Assembly: GCA_963825575.1 (NCBI GenBank)
Contig: CAWGUB010000013.1
Span: 1 to 64,000 of the forward strand
From: JAFDBW01 sp963825575
GTDB taxonomy: Bacteria; Desulfobacterota; Desulfuromonadia; Desulfuromonadales; BM103
Direction: 5' to 3'
Length of the DNA stretch: 64,000 bases
The notes under the pieces were generated by a model. The model searched no databases. It was given only the letters and a program-made list of their open reading frames with translations, and was not told the DNA's origin. This document shows, one piece after another, positions 42,082 through 51,271 of the stretch (its first letter is position 1; each line of letters starts with the position of its first letter). The position numbers and the translations under genes were made by a program.

Positions 42082-42273
42082 ATGCTCTCTAAAACGCTGG
42101 TTATTGTCTTGGGCGTTGTCCTGATTGTCGAAGGTATCCCATGGTTCATGTCACCGCGAGGAACCAAGCGCATGTTGGGCGAACTTTTTCAGATGAATGA
42201 CCGGACTTTGCGGTTTATCGGGTTTGGCTTGATGCTCGCCGGCCTGCTCCTTGTCTACCTTGCTAAAGTCTGA
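42082..42273 (+). CDS. DUF2065 family small membrane protein
   Basis: The 63-residue protein has two hydrophobic helices (about 4-22 and 43-62) joined by a short loop with PRGTKRMLGEL. This is the usual DUF2065/YjeT arrangement of an inner-membrane protein. The function is unknown. It is the first gene of the queA-tgt-yajC-secD-secF run. The ribosome site is weak. Confidence 0.78.
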   Translation: MLSKTLVIVLGVVLIVEGIPWFMSPRGTKRMLGELFQMNDRTLRFIGFGLMLAGLLLVYLAKV

Positions 42274-42317
42274 AGAATATATTTGTTTATATATTACATC
42301 AAGTGTAAAGACGTCTG

Positions 42318-43349
42318 ATGCAACTGAAGGATTTTGATTTTGAATTGCCCCATGAGTTGATCGCACAACGGCCCCTTGACAGGCGCTCTGCGTCGAGGTT
42401 GCTGCATTTGTCACGGGGCTCTCAAGCCATTGGGCATCATCAATTTGTCGAGTTGCCCGCGATGCTGCGGGAGGGCGACCTGCTCGTCCGAAACGAAACC
42501 AGGGTGTTGCCGGCCCGCTTGCTGGGGAGCAAACTAACTGGTGGGCTGGTGGAGGTTCTACTGCTTCGTCAACTCGACTCTGGACAGAATGTCTGGCGTT
42601 GCATGACCCGGAGTTCCAGGCCGCTTAAGGTCGGCACTCTCCTTGATTTCCCGGCAAAGATTGGCGGTGAAATCATTGAAGTTATCGATGACGGACAGCG
42701 TCTGGTGCGTTTTTCCTCTCCCGGACCGTTTCTCGAAGTGTTGGAACAGGTTGGTCACATGCCGCTGCCACCGTATATCCGGCGCAATGACCAGCCTTTC
42801 GACAAAAACCGTTACCAGACGATTTTTGCCAAAAATCCCGGAGCCGTGGCCGCACCGACTGCGGGTCTGCATTTTACTGAAGAGACCTTTGCGGCTCTGG
42901 CAGAATGCAACATCGAGGTTTGTGGCGTCACATTGCACGTCGGGCCGGGAACCTTCCTGCCGGTCCGGACAGACAACCTGCAAGAGCATCACATGCATTC
43001 CGAAGCCTATGACATCCCGTTGGCGGCTGCGGAACGGATCAACACTGCGCGTGCGGAGGGTCGCCGAATCGTCGCCCTTGGCACGACAGTTACACGCACG
43101 CTTGAACACGCGGTCGATGACAGTGGTTTGCTGCAGACAGGGCAGGGTGAGACGAACCTCTTTATCAAGCCCGGACATCAATTCCGTATGGTGGATGCCC
43201 TGCTGACCAATTTCCATCTGCCCAAGTCGACCCTTTTGGTGCTGGTCTCTGCGTTTGCCGGCAGGGACTTTGTCCTCCGCGCCTACCGGGAGGCGATTGA
43301 ACAGAGTTACCGGTTTTTTAGCTACGGTGACTGCATGTTGATCGAGTAA
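42318..43349 (+). CDS. queA: S-adenosylmethionine:tRNA ribosyltransferase-isomerase
   Basis: QueA transfers the ribosyl part of SAM to preQ1 in tRNA, making epoxyqueuosine. The 343-residue length and motifs FELPHELIAQRPLDRRSASRLL, VRNETRVLPARL, APTAGLHFTEE, THVGPGTFLPVR-like LHVGPGTFLPVR, and TNFHLPKSTLLVLVSAFAG fit the family. It precedes tgt by 30 nt. The pairing places these two queuosine steps in one operon. Confidence 0.97.
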   Translation: MQLKDFDFELPHELIAQRPLDRRSASRLLHLSRGSQAIGHHQFVELPAMLREGDLLVRNETRVLPARLLGSKLTGGLVEVLLLRQLDSGQNVWRCMTRSSRPLKVGTLLDFPAKIGGEIIEVIDDGQRLVRFSSPGPFLEVLEQVGHMPLPPYIRRNDQPFDKNRYQTIFAKNPGAVAAPTAGLHFTEETFAALAECNIEVCGVTLHVGPGTFLPVRTDNLQEHHMHSEAYDIPLAAAERINTARAEGRRIVALGTTVTRTLEHAVDDSGLLQTGQGETNLFIKPGHQFRMVDALLTNFHLPKSTLLVLVSAFAGRDFVLRAYREAIEQSYRFFSYGDCMLIE

Positions 43350-43379
43350 AAGCGCTTAGTGCAAAAAAGATAAATATTG

Positions 43380-44561
43380 ATGAGTGAAAAACACACACAT
43401 GAGTCTAAAAAACCGGGTGACGGACTGAATTTCGAGTTACATAAAGTGTGTCATGACACACTAGCGCGCCGCGGGACGATACACACTCGGAGGGGCAGGA
43501 TTGACACGCCGGCCTTCATGCCTGTCGGCACCCAGGGTACTGTCAAGGGGATGCTGCCCGAGCAACTCAAGGAGATTGGTGCCCAAATCATCCTCGGTAA
43601 CACCTATCATCTTTACCTGCGTCCCGGGCATGAACGCTTGGCGAGGCTTGGTGGCTTGCACAAATTTATGAACTGGGACAAGCCGATCCTGACCGACAGT
43701 GGCGGGTTCCAGGTTTTCAGCCTTGGCGAACTGCGCAAGATTGATGAACAGGGCGTACGTTTCCAGTCCCATCTCGATGGTAGCGCCCATATGCTGACCC
43801 CGGAGCTGTCAATAGGTATCCAGGAATCTCTGGGCGCAGATATCATGATGGTATTCGATGAGTGCATTCCTCATCCGGCAAACCGTGAGTACGTTGCCGA
43901 ATCGACCGCCCGTTCTACTCGTTGGGCTGCTCGGTGCAAGGCCGCGCGTACCGACTCGAGTGCAGCTTTGTTCGGTATTGTCCAGGGAGGGATGGAACAG
44001 GATTTGCGGCGGCAGAGTATCGAGGACCTGCTTGAGATCGGTTTCGAAGGTTATGCCCTTGGCGGTCTGTCGGTCGGAGAGTCAGCCGAGGTCATGTACG
44101 AGGTAATGGAATGGTCACTGCCGTTATTGCCGGCTGACAGTCCTCGCTATGTTATGGGCGTCGGGACTCCCGAGAACCTGGTCGAGGCTGTTGCGCGTGG
44201 TGCGGACATGTTCGATTGTGTAATGCCCACCCGCAATGCCCGCAATGGTGTCCTGTTTACCAGCTTCGGCAAAGTCAGCATCAAGCAGGCCCGGTTTAGC
44301 GAGGATGAAATGCCGATTGATCCCGACTGTAACTGTTACGTTTGCCGCAATTACACTCGGGCATATTTGCGTCATCTCTATCAAAGTAACGAAATCCTCG
44401 CTTCGGTATTGAATACTACCCACAACCTGTATTATTATCTGCACCTTATGCAAGGGATTAGAGATGCGATAGCAGTCGGCAGGTACAAGTCTTTTCGCGA
44501 AGACTTTTACCGGAAACGTTTTCCAACCGGTGGTGGCCATGCCTTCACCGGTTCAGTTTGA
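43380..44561 (+). CDS. tgt: tRNA-guanine transglycosylase (second copy, queA-linked)
   Basis: Inserts preQ1 at tRNA position 34. The 393-residue protein has a non-conserved N-terminal extension of about 18 residues (SEKHTHESKKPGDGLN). Motifs are SGGFQVFSL, FDECIPHP, the nucleophile region DMFDCVMPTR, the specificity loop GGLSVGE, and the zinc site CNCYVC plus His (TTHN). It is the canonical queuosine-operon copy; the other lies at 27879-29003. The start was set at ATG 43380 rather than TTG 43377; there is no strong ribosome site for either. yajC follows. Confidence 0.96.
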   Translation: MSEKHTHESKKPGDGLNFELHKVCHDTLARRGTIHTRRGRIDTPAFMPVGTQGTVKGMLPEQLKEIGAQIILGNTYHLYLRPGHERLARLGGLHKFMNWDKPILTDSGGFQVFSLGELRKIDEQGVRFQSHLDGSAHMLTPELSIGIQESLGADIMMVFDECIPHPANREYVAESTARSTRWAARCKAARTDSSAALFGIVQGGMEQDLRRQSIEDLLEIGFEGYALGGLSVGESAEVMYEVMEWSLPLLPADSPRYVMGVGTPENLVEAVARGADMFDCVMPTRNARNGVLFTSFGKVSIKQARFSEDEMPIDPDCNCYVCRNYTRAYLRHLYQSNEILASVLNTTHNLYYYLHLMQGIRDAIAVGRYKSFREDFYRKRFPTGGGHAFTGSV

Positions 44562-44607
44562 CAGACAACCAAACTATCAAATATTCGTAACTCAAGGAGG
44601 AAAAAAT

Positions 44608-44931
44608 ATGTTTGCAACCAACGCTTACGCCATGGCCGGTGGCGCTGAACAACAGGCCGGAGGCGGAATGGAAGGGATCATCATGCTGGTGATCATGTTC
44701 GCTATCTTCTACCTGCTCCTGATCCGTCCACAGCAGAAACGCGCCAAGCAGCACAAGCAGCTGGTGGAAAACCTGAAATCAGGCGACCAGGTGGTAACAG
44801 CTGGTGGCATTCACGGCAAGATCGTAGCGGTACAGGAAGATATCATCACCCTCGAGATTGCCAGCAATGTGCGTATTAAAATCAACCGCCCCTCGATTAT
44901 CGGGACCAAGACCGACCAGTTGGAAGAATAG
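44608..44931 (+). CDS. yajC: Preprotein translocase subunit YajC
   Basis: A small membrane component of the SecDF-YajC complex that assists protein export. The 107-residue protein has one membrane helix (about 19-38, GIIMLVIMFAIFYLLLIRP) followed by PQQKRAKQHKQL and a soluble domain with GDQVVTAGGIHGKI. ATG 44608 was chosen: AAGGAGG at 44594-44600 sits at the right distance, and the upstream part of the open frame (from 44530) overlaps tgt. secD follows after 58 nt. Confidence 0.95.
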   Translation: MFATNAYAMAGGAEQQAGGGMEGIIMLVIMFAIFYLLLIRPQQKRAKQHKQLVENLKSGDQVVTAGGIHGKIVAVQEDIITLEIASNVRIKINRPSIIGTKTDQLEE

Positions 44932-44989
44932 GTGTATACAGATTTGGACGATCCGTTGACGCGGGTCGGTTGAAAGGAGATCCAACATA

Positions 44990-46588
44990 ATGTCCAACAG
45001 CATAAAGATTCGGGCCGGCGTGGTACTGTGCTGCCTCGTCCTGGCCCTGGTCTCGCTCGGGCCGACACTTTTCGGCAGTAGCCTTCCGGACTGGTGGCGT
45101 AAGGCTTTTGACCCGATTCACCTTGGTCTTGACCTGCAGGGTGGCATGCACCTTGTCCTTGGTGTTGACGTTGACAAGGCCGTAGAAAGCCGACTCGATA
45201 CGATCGTAGACCAGACTGAAGAGCTGCTCCGTGAGCAGGATGTGATTTTCAAACGTGTCGACCGTTCTTCCGGTGAGCGCGTTGTGGTCACCGTCTACGA
45301 CGAAGAGGCGGGCGGTCAGGTTGATGCCTTCATGGAAGAAACGTTCCCCAACCTGGAAACGATGACGTTTACGACTGAGGGTGGCTATATCCAGAAGAAC
45401 TATCGTCTGAGCGATAATGAGATCAGTGCTGTTCAGGATTATGCAGTACGCCAGGCGCTCGAAACATTGCGCAACCGCGTCGATCAGTTCGGCGTCAGCG
45501 AGCCGACCCTGCAGCGAGAGGCCGACAACCGTATCCTAATACAGTTGCCCGGCGTCAAGGACCCTCAAAGAGCCATCGATCTGCTCGGCAAAACTGCCCG
45601 TCTCGAATTCAAAATGGTCATGGAAGACGCCAACCCGCAGGATGCCATTGCAGGTAACCTGCCCCAGGGTGGACAGCTCATCTATGAGCGGCGGGTCGAC
45701 CCGCGCACCGGGGCGACTTCCGAGATTCCGATCGTTGTTGAAACCAAGACCATCCTCACTGGCGATCTGCTTTCCAATGCCCAGGTGCGAATCGACACCC
45801 GCTTCAACGACCCTTACGTTGCGATCGATTTCAACTCGGTCGGTGCCAAGCGTTTCGACCAGATCACTGCGGCCAATGTCGGCAAACGCATGGCCATCGT
45901 TCTGGATGACACGGTCTATTCGGCGCCGGTGATTCGTGAGCGCATCTCCGGCGGCAGCGCCCAGATCAGCGGCAGCTTCACCGAACAGGAAGCAACCGAT
46001 TTGGCCATCGTGCTGCGGGCCGGTTCCCTGCCGGCGCCGGTCAAGATCATGGAAAACCGCACCGTTGGTCCGTCTCTTGGTCAGGATTCGATCAACCAGG
46101 GGATCATGTCGATTCTGATCGGCAGTGTCCTGGTTATTCTGGCGATGTTCGTCTATTACAAATTGTCTGGTCTGGTCGCCAACGTTGTGCTGATCCTCAA
46201 CATTGTTTTCATCATGGCCATGCTATCGATCTTTGGTGCGACCCTGACCTTGCCCGGTCTCGCCGGTATCGTCCTGACAGTTGGTATGGCTGTTGATGCC
46301 AATGTGCTGATCTTTGAGCGTATCCGTGAAGAAATACGTCTGGGACGAACCGCCAGGGCTGCCCTGGAGGCTGGCTTTGAAAAAGCCAAGCTGACGATCA
46401 TCGACGCCAATATTACCACCCTGATTGCTGCGCTGGTTCTTTTCCAGTTTGGCACCGGTCCGGTCAAAGGCTTTGCCGTGACCTTGTCAATCGGCATCAT
46501 TTCTTCGCTCTTTACTGCAGTGGTCGTTTCGCGACTGATCTTCGACTTTTTCCTGTCGCGGAGCAAAACCATTCGTTTGAGCATCTAG
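44990..46588 (+). CDS. secD: Protein translocase subunit SecD
   Basis: SecD, with SecF, uses the proton-motive force to draw exported proteins across the inner membrane. The 532-residue protein has an N-terminal membrane helix (about 8-28), the LGLDLQGGMHLVLGV motif, and a large periplasmic region (P1). Five C-terminal membrane helices carry the conserved proton-path segment GMAVDANVLIFERIREE (about 432-448). AAAGGAG precedes ATG 44990. secF follows 12 nt after the stop. Confidence 0.97.
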   Translation: MSNSIKIRAGVVLCCLVLALVSLGPTLFGSSLPDWWRKAFDPIHLGLDLQGGMHLVLGVDVDKAVESRLDTIVDQTEELLREQDVIFKRVDRSSGERVVVTVYDEEAGGQVDAFMEETFPNLETMTFTTEGGYIQKNYRLSDNEISAVQDYAVRQALETLRNRVDQFGVSEPTLQREADNRILIQLPGVKDPQRAIDLLGKTARLEFKMVMEDANPQDAIAGNLPQGGQLIYERRVDPRTGATSEIPIVVETKTILTGDLLSNAQVRIDTRFNDPYVAIDFNSVGAKRFDQITAANVGKRMAIVLDDTVYSAPVIRERISGGSAQISGSFTEQEATDLAIVLRAGSLPAPVKIMENRTVGPSLGQDSINQGIMSILIGSVLVILAMFVYYKLSGLVANVVLILNIVFIMAMLSIFGATLTLPGLAGIVLTVGMAVDANVLIFERIREEIRLGRTARAALEAGFEKAKLTIIDANITTLIAALVLFQFGTGPVKGFAVTLSIGIISSLFTAVVVSRLIFDFFLSRSKTIRLSI

Positions 46589-46600
46589 GAGTTCTCAATA

Positions 46601-47533
46601 ATGCAGATTATCAAGCACGATATAAATATAGACTTTGTCGGCAAACGCAAAATAGCCCTGATCGTGTCTGCGGTGGTGATATTCATCGGCTTGGCGTCAT
46701 TGGTTGTCAATGGCGGGCCGAATTACGGCATCGATTTTGTCGGTGGCACCCTGGTGCAGGTCAAGTTTGCCGAGAATACCAACGCCGCCAAGATCAAGGA
46801 CGGTCTCGCCTCGCTCGATCTTGGCTCAGTCGTTGTTCAGCGTTTTGGAGATGATCCCAATGAGTTCCTGATCCGAGTTCAGGAGAGCGGCGAGGGTAAG
46901 GATCTTTCCGGCTTGATTTCGGGAAGCCTTGACGCGGTTTATGGCGCAGGGCAGGTCGATATACGCCGTGTCGAGATGGTCGGTCCGCAGGTTGGCAAAG
47001 ATCTGCGCCAGAAAGGCCTGCTGTCGATTTCCTACGCAATGATCGGTATCCTGGTCTACATCGCCTGGCGTTTTGAACTGCGCTATGCCATTGGAGCCAT
47101 CATCGCCCTGTTGCATGATGTGCTGATCACTCTCGGGGCCTTTTCCATAACCGGTCGGGAAATAGACCTGCCGATTATCGCAGCTTTCCTCGCGATCATC
47201 GGTTATTCACTGAACGATACGATTATCGTCTACGATCGCATCCGCGAGAATTATGGTAAACACCAGAAGCTTGGCTTCGTCGAAGTTGTGAACCGTTCGA
47301 TTAACGAAACCTTGTCACGGACTATCCTTACTTCCGGGACGACCCTGCTGGTGGTTCTGGCTCTCTTTATCTTTGGTGGCGGCGTGATTCATAATTTTGC
47401 ATTCGCAATGCTGGTCGGCATCCTGGTCGGTACCTACTCATCGATTTTTGTTGCCAGCCCGTTACTGATCATCTGGCAGGACATGCGTTCCCGGGGACAG
47501 AAGAAACCGACTGCAGCAGAGGGGAGGGCGTAA
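46601..47533 (+). CDS. secF: Protein translocase subunit SecF
   Basis: Partner of SecD in the export complex. The 310-residue protein has an N-terminal helix after DFVGKRKIALIVSA, the signature NYGIDFVGGTLVQVKF, a periplasmic domain, and a C-terminal helix bundle with GYSLNDTIIVYDRIREN. It lies in the yajC-secD-secF operon with 12-nt and 0-nt gaps to its neighbours. Confidence 0.97.
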   Translation: MQIIKHDINIDFVGKRKIALIVSAVVIFIGLASLVVNGGPNYGIDFVGGTLVQVKFAENTNAAKIKDGLASLDLGSVVVQRFGDDPNEFLIRVQESGEGKDLSGLISGSLDAVYGAGQVDIRRVEMVGPQVGKDLRQKGLLSISYAMIGILVYIAWRFELRYAIGAIIALLHDVLITLGAFSITGREIDLPIIAAFLAIIGYSLNDTIIVYDRIRENYGKHQKLGFVEVVNRSINETLSRTILTSGTTLLVVLALFIFGGGVIHNFAFAMLVGILVGTYSSIFVASPLLIIWQDMRSRGQKKPTAAEGRA

Positions 47534-48112
47534 ATGAAGAAGGAAACCATTCTGATTGTTGTTGTGACCTTGGTGGCTGGTTTTGTGATCGGTTTGTTGG
47601 CGGGTGAGAAAACTTCCGGGCCGAGTCTGCCAGCGCCTTCCGGTGTTCCGACCGGGTCACCGCCGATGTTGAATTTGCAGCAGAAATTAGGCGAATTGAA
47701 AAATATCGTTGCCGCAGACCCGACCAATTTCCAGGCATGGGTTGCACTTGGTAATGAGTATTTCGACAGTAACCAGCTCATGGATGCAATCGAGGCTTAC
47801 GACAAGGCCCTGGAAATCCAACCGAACTCTCCGGATGTTCTGACCGACCAGGGGGTCATGTTCAAACGCCTTGGCTGGTTCGATCGTGCTATCCAAAATT
47901 TCAACAAGGCGAATCAACTTGATCCTACTCATGCCACGAGTGTATACAACCTTGGTGTTGTCTATCGTTATGACCTGCAGGATTTTGCCAAGGCACAACA
48001 GGCATGGACACGTTTCCTTGAAATCAATCCAACCGGCCCTGGATCCGACCGGGTGCGACAGGATCTCGAATCAATGCGGGCGCAACAACCGGTCCAGCAA
48101 CAACAGAAATAG
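47534..48112 (+). CDS. Membrane-anchored TPR protein
   Basis: The 192-residue protein has an N-terminal membrane anchor (about 4-24), a Pro-rich linker and three TPR motifs (about 70-170: WVALGNEYFDSNQLMDAIEAYDKAL, LTDQGVMFKRLGWFDRAIQNFNKAN, VYNLGVVYRYD). The C-terminus is Gln-rich. It starts immediately after the secF stop, so it is likely cotranslated; a helper role in export or in assembling periplasmic complexes is plausible but not shown. A terminator follows. Confidence 0.85.
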   Translation: MKKETILIVVVTLVAGFVIGLLAGEKTSGPSLPAPSGVPTGSPPMLNLQQKLGELKNIVAADPTNFQAWVALGNEYFDSNQLMDAIEAYDKALEIQPNSPDVLTDQGVMFKRLGWFDRAIQNFNKANQLDPTHATSVYNLGVVYRYDLQDFAKAQQAWTRFLEINPTGPGSDRVRQDLESMRAQQPVQQQQK

Positions 48113-48124
48113 TCTGATACGTCT

Positions 48125-48155
48125 CGGGCCGGAGCTTGCTTCCGGCCCGTTTTTT
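48125..48155 (+). terminator. Terminator of the queA-sec operon
   Basis: CGGGCCGGA (48125-48133) pairs with TCCGGCCCG (48141-48149) around a 7-nt loop and runs into six T. It starts 12 nt past the TPR gene stop. Confidence 0.92.
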
Positions 48156-48255
48156 ATCTACGGAAAAAAATCATTTTTTTGAAGGCAATGTGCAAAGACG
48201 TGCTTGGGTTTCATACCTTTTATCTGCAGTATCGTTCCCCTTTATTTTGTTTCCC

Positions 48256-48645
48256 ATGCCGTCAATCAATAAAAGATTTACTTGCGGTGTGATCCTCTCC
48301 GTACCTTATCTGTCCCTCAGCGGATGTCCTGCTACACAGGGGCCGCTGATTAAAGGTGTTTTGCATGGCGACCTGATCTGCAGGGAGATCTCCACGTCGC
48401 AGAGGATATTGTCCTGGGAGGATGCAAGTCTGACTATCGTGCTCGAAACCCGACTCCGTTTCCTGGCCCCCGGCGATGACCAGGCCAACTTGGGCGAACC
48501 TAACCTGCTGCGCAACGACTGGTCTCACAGCGCCCTTGCCGTACTGGCCCGGTCTTCTATTGACGGCCGTCGTAAAGGCTGTCTTGGCCGTATGATTTTC
48601 GAACCGCCGCGCCCTATGCCATCAAGCCAGGCTGGTCTGTCTTGA
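48256..48645 (+). pseudogene. Small lipoprotein-like ORF, possibly a frameshifted remnant
   Basis: The 129-codon frame begins with a weak lipoprotein signal (LSLSGC, Cys about 24) and has no clear ribosome site. The part LTIVLETRLRFLAPGDD resembles the repeat unit of beta-helix surface proteins (usual form LTI-x-PGT-x-RF). About 50 nt earlier, the third frame (48378-48419) reads DLQGDLHVAEDIVLGG, which fits the same repeat better than the main frame. This suggests at least one frame disruption, so an intact product is doubtful. The stop overlaps the recJ start. An alternative is a genuine small hypothetical lipoprotein. Confidence 0.4.
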
Positions 48646-50372
48646 AGGCTGTAACCGAGCGCCTGTGGGTGCCCCGCCATAACTCGCCCGATTATTCCAT
48701 AGCCAGCGAGTACGCTGAACAGTTGGGTATCTCCAGTCTGGTCGCACGCCTTTTGATCGGTCGACAATTCTCGCTTGAATCCGCCCGTCAGTTCCTTGCT
48801 ATGCGACTCTCCGATTTACCCGACCCTTTTCTGCTTCCGGATATGGACGTCGCTGTTACTCGCCTCTATGCTGCAATTGAGAATCGAGAAAAGATCGCCA
48901 TTCACGGTGATTATGATGTCGACGGCATCTCGGGAACTGTTCTGCTGACTGCTGTTTTAGGGGTTTTTGGGGCGGACGTTGAATATCATATCCCACTGCG
49001 TTTGCGAGACGGCTACGGGCTTTCCGCGGAGGCGATAAAAGCAGCTGCAGCAAGGGGCATTACCGTCATCGTCTCGGTTGACTGCGGCGTGTCGGCCCAT
49101 GAAGAGGCCAATCTCGCCAGGCAACACGGTATCGACCTGGTCGTCACCGATCATCACCAACCACCAGCGACCCTGCCACTGGCTGTCGCGGTGATTAACC
49201 CTCAAAGGCGGGACTCTGATTTCCCGTTCCGGCCATTGGCAGGAGTCGGCGTGGCATTTTTCCTGCTGATTGCCTTGCGCAAAACACTGCGTGAAGCCGG
49301 CTGGTTCAAAACGCACCCGGAGCCTGACCTGCGCGATTATCTCGATCTGGTGGCATTGGGGACGATTGCCGACCTCGTTCCGCTGCAGGGGGTCAACCGA
49401 ACGATAACCAAACATGGCCTCAGGTTGATCGAAAACGGGCCTCGCATCGGTTTGCGCGCACTCAAGCAAGTGGCTTCGGTCAAGAATGTTTCGAGCGGGG
49501 TCGTTGGCTTCCAGTTGGCACCTCGCCTGAATGCCGCAGGACGCATGGAAGATGCCGCACTCGGTGTGGAACTTTTACTCGAAGAAGATATGGTGCGTGC
49601 CTTGAATACTGCGCGTTACCTGGATCAGTGTAATCGTGAGCGCCAGGAACTGGAAAAACAGACCTTGCGTGAAGCAGAAACGGCTGTTGCCAAGCTGTCC
49701 GACCAGCATAGCCACACGATCGTCCTCGGTGGCGAAGGTTGGCATCCGGGCGTAATTGGTATAGTCGCCAGTCGTCTCGTAGAGCGATATCACCGGCCGA
49801 CTGTTCTGGTGGCTCTGGACGGTGATGGTGGCAAGGGGTCGGCGAGGTCAATTCGCGGATATCACCTGTACCAGGGGCTGCAGGCCTGCGCCGGTCACCT
49901 GATGGCCTTTGGCGGACACGAAATGGCTGCCGGCCTGAGTCTCAACAGACAAGAGTTGCCGGCTTTTGCCTCAGCCCTGGAAGCCCATGCCCGAGGAGAG
50001 CTTGGCGATGACGACCTGATTCCGAAATTGCGCCACGACGGCACGCTATTACTTGAGGAGATAGACCTTGACGCGCTCCGTCAGATGGAGAGCATGGCAC
50101 CGTTCGGTATGGAGAACCCGGAACCGCTTATGGTAGTTGAATCGGTACGCGCCATGCGGGTCCAGGAGCTCAAAGGCGGACATTTGCGATTCACCGTCTG
50201 CCAGGGGGCGTTCAGTCACCCGGCGATAGCCTTTGGCATGCAGGGGCGAAAAGAGGAGTTCCGGGGCGAGGTTGATCTGCTGGTTGCGCCGCAGATCAAC
50301 TATTACCAGGGGCGTGAGACGGTTCAGCTGCGAGTCAAGGACGTCAAGGCGTCAGCCAAAAGTGAAATGTGA
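48642..50372 (+). CDS. recJ: Single-stranded-DNA-specific 5'-3' exonuclease RecJ
   Basis: RecJ degrades ssDNA in recombination and mismatch or base-excision repair. The 576-residue length is typical. DHH-superfamily motifs are present: IHGDYDVDGISGT (about 85-97), SVDCGVSAHEE, VTDHHQPP (about 168-175) and the DHHA1 motif GGHEMAAG (about 425). The start is TTG at 48642, overlapping the previous stop; no better ATG lies at the N-terminus of the conserved domain. It is convergent with the formate/nitrite transporter gene. Confidence 0.95.
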   Translation: MKAVTERLWVPRHNSPDYSIASEYAEQLGISSLVARLLIGRQFSLESARQFLAMRLSDLPDPFLLPDMDVAVTRLYAAIENREKIAIHGDYDVDGISGTVLLTAVLGVFGADVEYHIPLRLRDGYGLSAEAIKAAAARGITVIVSVDCGVSAHEEANLARQHGIDLVVTDHHQPPATLPLAVAVINPQRRDSDFPFRPLAGVGVAFFLLIALRKTLREAGWFKTHPEPDLRDYLDLVALGTIADLVPLQGVNRTITKHGLRLIENGPRIGLRALKQVASVKNVSSGVVGFQLAPRLNAAGRMEDAALGVELLLEEDMVRALNTARYLDQCNRERQELEKQTLREAETAVAKLSDQHSHTIVLGGEGWHPGVIGIVASRLVERYHRPTVLVALDGDGGKGSARSIRGYHLYQGLQACAGHLMAFGGHEMAAGLSLNRQELPAFASALEAHARGELGDDDLIPKLRHDGTLLLEEIDLDALRQMESMAPFGMENPEPLMVVESVRAMRVQELKGGHLRFTVCQGAFSHPAIAFGMQGRKEEFRGEVDLLVAPQINYYQGRETVQLRVKDVKASAKSEM

Positions 50373-50418
50373 AAAGTAACCTCAAAAGCAACATTCCTTT
50401 CACCTCTCACTCTTAACA
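50361..50418. repeat. Inverted heptamer tract between recJ and the FNT gene
   Basis: Units AGTGAAA, TGTGAAA and AGTAACC (50361-50381) face TTTCACC, TCTCACT and CTTA (50398-50415) on the opposite strand. The inverted halves could form a weak hairpin in the 27-nt convergent gap and across both 3' ends. Confidence 0.4.
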
Positions 50419-51212
50419 CCCTTCAAATAAGCAAACCAGTAGGCAAATCCGACGAAAAACGCTCCACCGATGATGTTGCCGAGGGTGACCGGAATCAGGT
50501 TGCTGATAAAGAAGTTCGACCAGGTCAGGGCAGGGGCCGTCAGCCCGAGTTCTGCCTTTAGCAATAGCCCGGAGGGGATGAAATACATATTGGCAACGTT
50601 ATGCTCGAAACCACTGGCGACAAAAGCCATGATCGGAACGTAGCAGGCCAGCATTTTACCAGGGATGTCACGTGCTGCGGTGGCCATGAAAACCGCCAGA
50701 CAGACCAGCCAGTTGCACAGAATCCCTCTCACCAGGGCAACGCCGAAGGAGAGTTCGCATTTTGCTGCCGCAATATTGACGGCATGCTCTGCGACGCGAC
50801 CGATCTGCCAGAGTTCCGACTCGACCATCAACCAGGCCAGGAAGAGGGAGCCGACCAGGTTGCCGGTGATCACGATTGCCCAGTTCTCGGCGATCTTGTG
50901 CCAGGGAATCTGGCCATGCAGGGCCGTCTTGGTGAGCAGGCTGTTGCCCGTGAAGAGCTCAGCGCCACAGACAACCACCAGCATCAGTCCCAACGAGAAA
51001 ACGCTGCCACCGAGCAGGCGTGATACACCGATACCGAAATGCTGCGCGGTGTCAGATGTGACCAGGGTGGCAAGTTCGGCACCAAAGGCGATGTAGAAAC
51101 CAGCCAAGAGGCTCAAAACCCAGGTCCTGGACACGGGCTGGGTAAGAATCCGCCGGCCGTTGTCGGAAATCAGCTGGGTCGTCTCAATCGGTGTCAGAAA
51201 ACGTTTTTCCAT
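50400..51212 (-). CDS. Formate/nitrite transporter family channel
   Basis: The 270-residue integral membrane protein of the FNT (FocA/NirC/HSC) family has six hydrophobic segments and forms pentameric anion or hydrosulfide channels. The family signatures are visible: GAELFTGNSLL in one half and the NWLVCLAVFMA helix in the other, with FEHNVANMYFIP. The substrate (formate, nitrite, acetate or hydrosulfide) cannot be assigned. ATG 51212 was chosen; the upstream open part (to 51308) is Ala/Arg-rich, precedes the family's conserved start and has no ribosome site. Confidence 0.88.
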   Translation of the reverse strand: MEKRFLTPIETTQLISDNGRRILTQPVSRTWVLSLLAGFYIAFGAELATLVTSDTAQHFGIGVSRLLGGSVFSLGLMLVVVCGAELFTGNSLLTKTALHGQIPWHKIAENWAIVITGNLVGSLFLAWLMVESELWQIGRVAEHAVNIAAAKCELSFGVALVRGILCNWLVCLAVFMATAARDIPGKMLACYVPIMAFVASGFEHNVANMYFIPSGLLLKAELGLTAPALTWSNFFISNLIPVTLGNIIGGAFFVGFAYWFAYLKGVKSER

Positions 51213-51271
51213 TGCAGGTTGAAACGCGAGTCGCGAAACGCAAAAAGCTGCGCCTGCCTGCGCTCCCCTTT

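Noticed and set aside
43380..44561. Calling the two tgt genes a recent tandem duplication
   Set aside because: They are about 15 kb apart, in opposite orientation, and differ along the whole protein, so they are old paralogues or separate acquisitions.
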